A stretch of DNA of 64,000 bases, from assembly GCF_900115475.1 (NCBI RefSeq), contig NZ_FOWP01000002.1, positions 186,001 through 250,000 of the forward strand, written 5' to 3'. Origin of the DNA: Ectopseudomonas composti. Lineage in GTDB: Bacteria > Pseudomonadota > Gammaproteobacteria > Pseudomonadales > Pseudomonadaceae. This document shows, piece by piece, positions 59,315 through 64,000 of this stretch. Every line of letters begins with the position of its first letter. Position 1 is the first letter of the stretch. The notes beneath the pieces were generated by a model. That model did not search any database. It had not been told where the DNA came from and saw nothing but the letters and a program-made list of their open reading frames with translations. The position numbers were made by a program, and so were the translations under genes.

Positions 59315-60523
59315 ATGGAAAACATCAATAGTGCCGTGGCCACGCTGATCCACGGTTCCAATACCCTGTTCATCCTGCTGGGCGCAATCATGGTTCTGGC
59401 CATGCACGCCGGATTTGCCTTCCTGGAAGTCGGGACGGTGCGGCAGAAAAACCAGGTCAATGCGCTCTCGAAGATTCTCTCGGACTTCGCCATCTCTGCC
59501 CTGGCGTATTTCTTCATTGGCTACTGGATCGCCTACGGCATCAACTTCTTCGAGCCGGCTGCGGTGCTGACGGAGAACCATGGCTATGGCCTGGTGAAGT
59601 TCTTCTTTCTGCTGACCTTCGCCGCTGCGATTCCGGCGATCATCTCCGGTGGTATTGCCGAGCGTGCCAAGTTCGGCCCGCAGCTGTGCGCCACGGCGCT
59701 GATCGTGGCCTTCGTCTATCCCTTCTTCGAGGGCCTGATCTGGAATGGCAACTATGGTTTCCAGGCCTGGCTCGAGGCGCGTTTCGGTGCAGGCTTCCAT
59801 GATTTCGCCGGTTCCGTGGTGGTGCACGCCATGGGTGGCTGGCTGGCGTTCGGCGCGGTGCTGCTGCTGGGGCGTCGTAATGGCCGTTATCGCGACGGCA
59901 AGCTGGTGGCCATGGCACCTTCGAACATTCCATTCCTGGCGCTGGGCTCATGGATCCTGATCATCGGCTGGTTCGGTTTCAACGTGATGAGCGCGCAGAC
60001 GCTCGAAGGGGTCAGTGGCCTGGTGGCGGTCAACTCGCTGATGGCCATGGTCGGGGGTACCGTCGCTGCGTTGCTGGTAGGGCGCAACGACCCGGGCTTC
60101 CTGCACAACGGCCCGCTGGCTGGTCTGGTCGCCATCTGCGCCGGCTCGGACCTGATGCATCCGATTGGTGCTCTGGTCACTGGCGCGATTGCCGGTGCAT
60201 TGTTCGTCTGGGCATTCACCGCCACACAGGTGAAATGGAAGATTGATGACGTACTCGGCGTGTGGCCGCTGCACGGCCTGTGCGGTATCTGGGGTGGTAT
60301 CGCCTGCGGCATCTTCGGCCTCGAGGTGTTCGGTGGCCTCGGTGGCGTGAGCCTGGCCAGCCAGGTGATCGGCACGGCGCTGGGCGTGGTGGTCGCGCTG
60401 GTTGGTGGCTTCGCGGTGTACGGCCTGCTCAAGGCGTCGCTGGGCATTCGCCTGAGCCAGGAAGAGGAATACAACGGCGCCGACCTGTCGATTCACAAGA
60501 TTGGTGCGATCAGCCAGGACTGA
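59315..60523 (+). CDS. amt: Ammonium transporter (Amt family)
   Basis: Trimeric inner-membrane channel for ammonium. The 402-residue protein from ATG 59315 (MENINSAVATLIHGSNTLFILLGAIMVLAM) has eleven predicted membrane helices. The twin histidines lie in VVHAMGGW and PLHGLCGIWGG, and AFLEVGTVRQKNQVN is a conserved early segment. GGAG lies 12 nt upstream. An alternative GTG 59180 gives 447 residues with an extra hydrophobic N-terminus. No glnK is next to it, unlike the amtB of the glnK-amtB operon. Confidence 0.92.
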   Translation: MENINSAVATLIHGSNTLFILLGAIMVLAMHAGFAFLEVGTVRQKNQVNALSKILSDFAISALAYFFIGYWIAYGINFFEPAAVLTENHGYGLVKFFFLLTFAAAIPAIISGGIAERAKFGPQLCATALIVAFVYPFFEGLIWNGNYGFQAWLEARFGAGFHDFAGSVVVHAMGGWLAFGAVLLLGRRNGRYRDGKLVAMAPSNIPFLALGSWILIIGWFGFNVMSAQTLEGVSGLVAVNSLMAMVGGTVAALLVGRNDPGFLHNGPLAGLVAICAGSDLMHPIGALVTGAIAGALFVWAFTATQVKWKIDDVLGVWPLHGLCGIWGGIACGIFGLEVFGGLGGVSLASQVIGTALGVVVALVGGFAVYGLLKASLGIRLSQEEEYNGADLSIHKIGAISQD

Positions 60524-60563
60524 GGAGTCCTGGTTGGCGCTGTTTGTCAGCGCTGCGGCGGGC

Positions 60564-60597
60564 AATAAAAAACCGGGCGATGGCCCGGTTTTTTATT
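60564..60597. terminator. Bidirectional terminator between amt and the DUF3108 gene
   Basis: A 15-bp perfect stem AATAAAAAACCGGGC / GCCCGGTTTTTTATT with a GATG loop. A and T runs on both sides allow it to stop both convergent transcripts. Confidence 0.95.
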
Positions 60598-60607
60598 CGG
60601 TTGCAGA

Positions 60608-61324
60608 TCAGTCGCGGCGGCCTTCGACCGCTTTTCCGGCGACGGTGCCTTCCTTGAGCATGATTTGGTATTCCTTGCCGTCGGTTTCCACCTGATGCAG
60701 GCGCACCAGCAGGTGGCCCCAGTCCTTGGCGAACCACAGCACGGTCTTGCGGGTGCTTTGCGTGGGGTCACGCACACGCTCGACCTTGATCGCATCGATC
60801 AGGCCAGCCTTGGTGCGCACCACTTCTTCGCCAAGCACGCGGAAGTCGTAGGTTTCGATCTCGTCACCGTCGACCACCTGGTAGCTCACGCTCTTCTTGC
60901 CGGCCGCGACGTCCTGTTGCAGGGCAATCTGGTAGGTCGATTTATCTAGCAGGCCGCGATTGAGCGGGAAGCGCACCGCGTCACCACGGTCGGTGCCGAT
61001 CACTTGCTTCTGTTCCCAGTCGAAGTCCTGCTCGACTTTCTTGCCTTTACCCAGGCCGCTGCGGTTGAGACGGTAGGTGAGTGGCATCAGGGTTTCGTTA
61101 TCGACGCGGAAGGTGCTCTCTTCGGTGAGGCCAGCGACCAGCATCGAGGCTTCGAAGTTGAGGGTCCAGCGGCCGTCTTCTTCGTGCTTGAGGCTGCGCT
61201 CGGCGCTACCGCTTACCGGCAGTTGCTTCCAGTCCGCGGTATAGCTGGCAGAGAAAGGCTGCAGGTCCTCGGCAAGGGCTGGCAGGCTGAACAGTGTCAG
61301 GGCGAACAGCAGGGCACGACGCAT
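60608..61324 (-). CDS. DUF3108 periplasmic protein
   Basis: The 238-residue precursor has a signal peptide (MRRALLFALTLFSLPALA) and then a beta-rich domain (YTADWKQLPVSGSAERSL..., FDWEQKQVIGTDRGDAVRFPL) typical of DUF3108. The role is unknown; the family is periplasmic or outer-membrane-facing. It starts 8 nt after purN ends, so it is likely the last gene of purM-purN-DUF3108. Confidence 0.85.
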   Translation of the reverse strand: MRRALLFALTLFSLPALAEDLQPFSASYTADWKQLPVSGSAERSLKHEEDGRWTLNFEASMLVAGLTEESTFRVDNETLMPLTYRLNRSGLGKGKKVEQDFDWEQKQVIGTDRGDAVRFPLNRGLLDKSTYQIALQQDVAAGKKSVSYQVVDGDEIETYDFRVLGEEVVRTKAGLIDAIKVERVRDPTQSTRKTVLWFAKDWGHLLVRLHQVETDGKEYQIMLKEGTVAGKAVEGRRD

Positions 61325-61332
61325 AGAGTCTC

Positions 61333-61977
61333 CTAGGTTCGAATCAGGTGGCCGCTGGCGGGCAGCGGCTGGCCATCCAGCATTGCGCCTTGGGCGCCAA
61401 GACGCAAGCGGCCTTCGGCAAACCAGCGTACCGCCAGAGGATAGATCTGGTGTTCCTGCTGGTGCACGCGGCGCGCAAGGCTTTCGGCCGTGTCGTCTGC
61501 CTTAATCGGCAACACAGCTTGTACGACCAGAGGGCCACCATCGAGTTCCTCGGTCACGAAGTGCACGCTGCAGCCGTGCTCGGTGTCGCCGGCTTCCAGG
61601 GCACGCTGATGGGTGTGCAGCCCTTTGTGCTTGGGCAGCAGTGACGGATGGATATTCAGCAGGCGGCCTGCGTAATGCTGAACGAAGCCCGGCGTGAGAA
61701 TGCGCATGAAGCCAGCCAGCACCACCAGGTCAGGCTGGTGGGCGTCGATGGTCTGGATCAGAGCGGCATCGAAGGCTTCGCGGCCGTCGAACTGCTTGTG
61801 GTCGAGCAGGCCGGTGGTGATCCCGGCCTGCTCTGCCCGTTCCAGGCCGTAGGCACCGGCGCGGTTGCAAATAACCGCGGCGATGCGAGCCGGATTGCCG
61901 TCGTGGGCGACGCTGTCGATCAGCGCTTGCAGGTTGCTGCCTGATCCGGAGATCAGGACGACGACATTACAGGGCAT
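61333..61977 (-). CDS. purN: Phosphoribosylglycinamide formyltransferase
   Basis: Third step of purine synthesis: transfers a formyl group from 10-formyl-THF to GAR. The 214-residue protein has ISGSGSNLQALID, NIHPSLLPKHKGLHTHQRAL (catalytic Asn/His region) and the Asp in EELDGGPLVVQ. The ATG overlaps the purM stop (ATGA), a classic purMN coupling. Confidence 0.97.
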   Translation of the reverse strand: MPCNVVVLISGSGSNLQALIDSVAHDGNPARIAAVICNRAGAYGLERAEQAGITTGLLDHKQFDGREAFDAALIQTIDAHQPDLVVLAGFMRILTPGFVQHYAGRLLNIHPSLLPKHKGLHTHQRALEAGDTEHGCSVHFVTEELDGGPLVVQAVLPIKADDTAESLARRVHQQEHQIYPLAVRWFAEGRLRLGAQGAMLDGQPLPASGHLIRT

Positions 61978-63035
61978 CAGTGGGCTTTCAGGTTGTTCAG
62001 CTGAACCTGGGCTGCGCCTTCTGCCGCGGCGGTGATTTGGCCGATGACCCAAGGTTGCTCGCCGCTGGCGCGCAGGCTGGCCAGGGCGGTTTCGACCTGA
62101 TCCTGAGCGACACAGATGACCATGCCGACGCCGCAGTTCAGGACGCGGTGCATTTCGTGCTCGTCGACGTTGCCCTGTTCCTGCAGCCAGTCGAACACGG
62201 CCGGGCGATTCCAGCTAGCCACGTCGATCACAGCCTGGGCGCCTTGCGGCAGCACGCGCGGGATGTTGTCCAGCAGACCGCCGCCGGTGATGTGGGCCAT
62301 GGCCTTGACCGCACCGGTGTCCTTGATCAGCTTGAGCAGCGGTTTGACGTAGATGCGGGTCGGCGCCATCAGCAGGTCAGCCAGGGCCTTGTCGCCGAGT
62401 TGCACCTGCTCGATGTCGGCGCCGGAGACTTCGATGATCTTGCGGATCAGCGAGTAGCCGTTGGAGTGCGGGCCGGAGGAGGGCAGGGCGATCAGCGCGT
62501 CGCCGGTGACGACCTTGGAGCCGTCGATGATTTCGCTCTTTTCCACCACGCCGACGCAGAAGCCGGCCAGGTCGTAGTCTTCGCCTTCGTACATGCCCGG
62601 CATCTCGGCGGTTTCACCACCGACCAGGGAGCAGCCTGCCAGTTCGCAGCCAGCGCCGATGCCGGTGACCACAGTGGCGGCGACGTCGACGTTGAGCTTG
62701 CCGGTGGCGTAGTAGTCGAGGAAGAACAGCGGCTCGGCGCCGCAGACCACCAGGTCGTTGACGCACATGGCGACCAGATCCTGGCCGATGCTGTCGTGCT
62801 TGTTCAGGTTCAGCGCCAGGCGCAGCTTGGTGCCGACGCCGTCGGTGCCGGACACCAGTACCGGTTGCTTGTAGCCGGCCGGGATCTCGCACAGGGCGCC
62901 GAAGCCGCCCAGGCCACCCATGACTTCCGGACGGGCAGTGCGCTTGGCCACGCCTTTGATGCGTTCGACCAGGGCTTCACCGGCATCGATGTCGACGCCT
63001 GCGTCCTTGTAGCTGATGGAGGGTTGCTTGCTCAT
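61977..63035 (-). CDS. purM: Phosphoribosylformylglycinamidine cyclo-ligase (AIR synthetase)
   Basis: Fifth step of purine synthesis: ATP-dependent ring closure of FGAM to AIR. The 352-residue protein starts [27 protein letters not shown]. It has [38 protein letters not shown] and [16 protein letters not shown] 63035 matches homologues; a longer frame upstream has none. A TAAAAT hexamer on the minus strand (63133-63138) may be its -10. Confidence 0.97.
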   Translation of the reverse strand: MSKQPSISYKDAGVDIDAGEALVERIKGVAKRTARPEVMGGLGGFGALCEIPAGYKQPVLVSGTDGVGTKLRLALNLNKHDSIGQDLVAMCVNDLVVCGAEPLFFLDYYATGKLNVDVAATVVTGIGAGCELAGCSLVGGETAEMPGMYEGEDYDLAGFCVGVVEKSEIIDGSKVVTGDALIALPSSGPHSNGYSLIRKIIEVSGADIEQVQLGDKALADLLMAPTRIYVKPLLKLIKDTGAVKAMAHITGGGLLDNIPRVLPQGAQAVIDVASWNRPAVFDWLQEQGNVDEHEMHRVLNCGVGMVICVAQDQVETALASLRASGEQPWVIGQITAAAEGAAQVQLNNLKAH

Positions 63036-63282
63036 AGATCCGGGCCTTTGGATGGGGAGTTCGTGTAGGCGCCGACGTGGCGCAGGCTCATCCAAGGAGC
63101 CCGGCGCGCGTACCGGCTGGCGAAGGCGCGCGATTTTATCAGGCTTGCCCGGTAGCGGCCACTCGCGTGCATGCGCTTCGTCGCAGGCGCTGGCTCTGGT
63201 TGCCGGGGCGGGGGCGGCTGTTTAAGGTATAGGCCTTTATGCCCGCCCGCCGTGCAGCCATCCCTTGCGAGAGTCCGCCCCA

Positions 63283-64000
63283 ATGCGTTTGCCCATCCGC
63301 CTGTTGTTCCTCTGTCTGTCGCTCTTGAGCCTGCCGGCATTGGCCGCGCCGGTTACCGGTCTGTACCAGGTGCGCGAGCCCGTGGCCGATCAACAGCCGG
63401 AAAGTCGCGACGCTGCCATGCAGAAAGCGTTGCAGACCCTGGTGCTGCGCCTGACCGGCGATGCCAAGGCGTTGCAGGGCGCCGGGTTGGAAGGGCTGCG
63501 CAAGGACCCACAGCAGATTGTCAGCCAGTACGGCTATGAAGGCGATGCGTTGCTGGTCGAATTCGATCCGGGCAGTACCGATCGCCAACTGCGTCAGGCT
63601 GGCCTGGCCCTGTGGGGCGCCAATCGTCCGGCCATCCTGACCTGGTGGCTCAATGAGTCGCCGGAAGGCAGCCAACTGGTTGGCGAAAGCCAGAGCGCAT
63701 CGGCACTGCTGCGCGATGCCGCTCAACATCGTGGCCTGCCACTGCGTTTGCCACTGGCGGACCTGAGCGAGCAAGCAGTGGGCACTACCGACGTGCTGTT
63801 GGCCAATGATCCTCAGGCCTTGCGCGAGGCTTCCGAGCGCTACGCTGCCGATGCATTGCTGGCCGTGCAGGCGACCGAAAGCAGCGGCAGCTGGCAGGCG
63901 ACCTGGCGCCTGTGGCTGGGTGACGAGCGCGAGCAGGGCAAGGCCGAAGCCGCCGATCAAGCCGCGCTGGCCGACGCGGTGATGCTGGCCGTGGCCGAGC
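63283..64000 (+). CDS. DUF2066 protein, partial (3' end outside window)
   Basis: The visible 239 codons start MRLPIRLLFLCLSLLSLPALAAPVTGLYQVREPVADQQ: a signal peptide cut near residue 22, then the DUF2066 domain (ALQTLVLRLTGDAKALQ, LWGANRPAILTWWLNE). The family is periplasmic, function unknown. Divergent from purM, an arrangement I recall from P. aeruginosa, where hda follows. A TTGCCG/TAAGGT pair with 17-bp spacing (63200-63228) may be its promoter. Confidence 0.85.
   Translation, partial: MRLPIRLLFLCLSLLSLPALAAPVTGLYQVREPVADQQPESRDAAMQKALQTLVLRLTGDAKALQGAGLEGLRKDPQQIVSQYGYEGDALLVEFDPGSTDRQLRQAGLALWGANRPAILTWWLNESPEGSQLVGESQSASALLRDAAQHRGLPLRLPLADLSEQAVGTTDVLLANDPQALREASERYAADALLAVQATESSGSWQATWRLWLGDEREQGKAEAADQAALADAVMLAVAE

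Overview
The window is chromosomal DNA from a high-GC gammaproteobacterium, almost certainly a Pseudomonas. Protein sequences and gene order match that genus closely. A plus-strand small RNA with a perfect GacA box sits between rpoS and fdxA, and several Pseudomonas-type REP palindromes are scattered through the intergenic gaps. The mix of repeat families suggests the P. mendocina/oleovorans side of the genus, but that is inference. I see no prophage, plasmid, CRISPR array, rRNA, tRNA or intact transposase.

Left part (1-26.9 kb) is one long, mostly plus-strand run of core genes. map (partial) diverges from rpsB-tsf-pyrH-frr (translation, UMP kinase, ribosome recycling). uppS-cdsA-dxr-rseP-bamA-skp-lpxD-fabZ-lpxA-lpxB follows (undecaprenyl carrier, phospholipid, isoprenoid, outer-membrane biogenesis, lipid A). 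Then come rnhB-dnaE-accA-tilS-pyrG-kdsA-eno-ftsB-ispD. Most junctions overlap by 1-4 bases, which indicates translational coupling. The exceptions are punctuated by hairpins. A 156-bp element with inverted ends sits exactly between lpxA and lpxB.

Middle part (26.9-45 kb) holds: a ribosome-hibernation factor; a formaldehyde-detoxification unit (LysR regulator gfnR divergent from adhC-fghA); ispF-truD-surE-pcm with an inserted DUF368 membrane protein; then nlpD-rpoS, rsmZ, fdxA and mutS. A cytoplasmic PAS-PAS chemoreceptor lies between mutS and pncC-recA-recX, with a LexA box before recA. Two uncharacterised genes (a 293-aa protein and DUF2835) close this part.

Right part (45-64 kb) holds pyrD, rmf, rlmL, dacB and yggL. 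A minus-strand group follows, combining signalling and membrane genes: an HD-GYP protein with a large insertion, a FUSC-type membrane protein, a dGTPase-like hydrolase, an EAL protein, and a YqjK/YqjE/DUF883 envelope trio. An ammonium transporter without glnK, a DUF3108 protein, purM-purN and the start of a DUF2066 gene end the window.

The window is mostly well-known housekeeping. The parts most worth a second look are the lpxA-lpxB element, the REP/REPIN palindromes (one forms the end of a coding region), the DUF368 insertion in the surE-rpoS operon, the HD-GYP insertion domain, the PAS-PAS receptor and the structured leaders of rsmZ, rmf and ispF.
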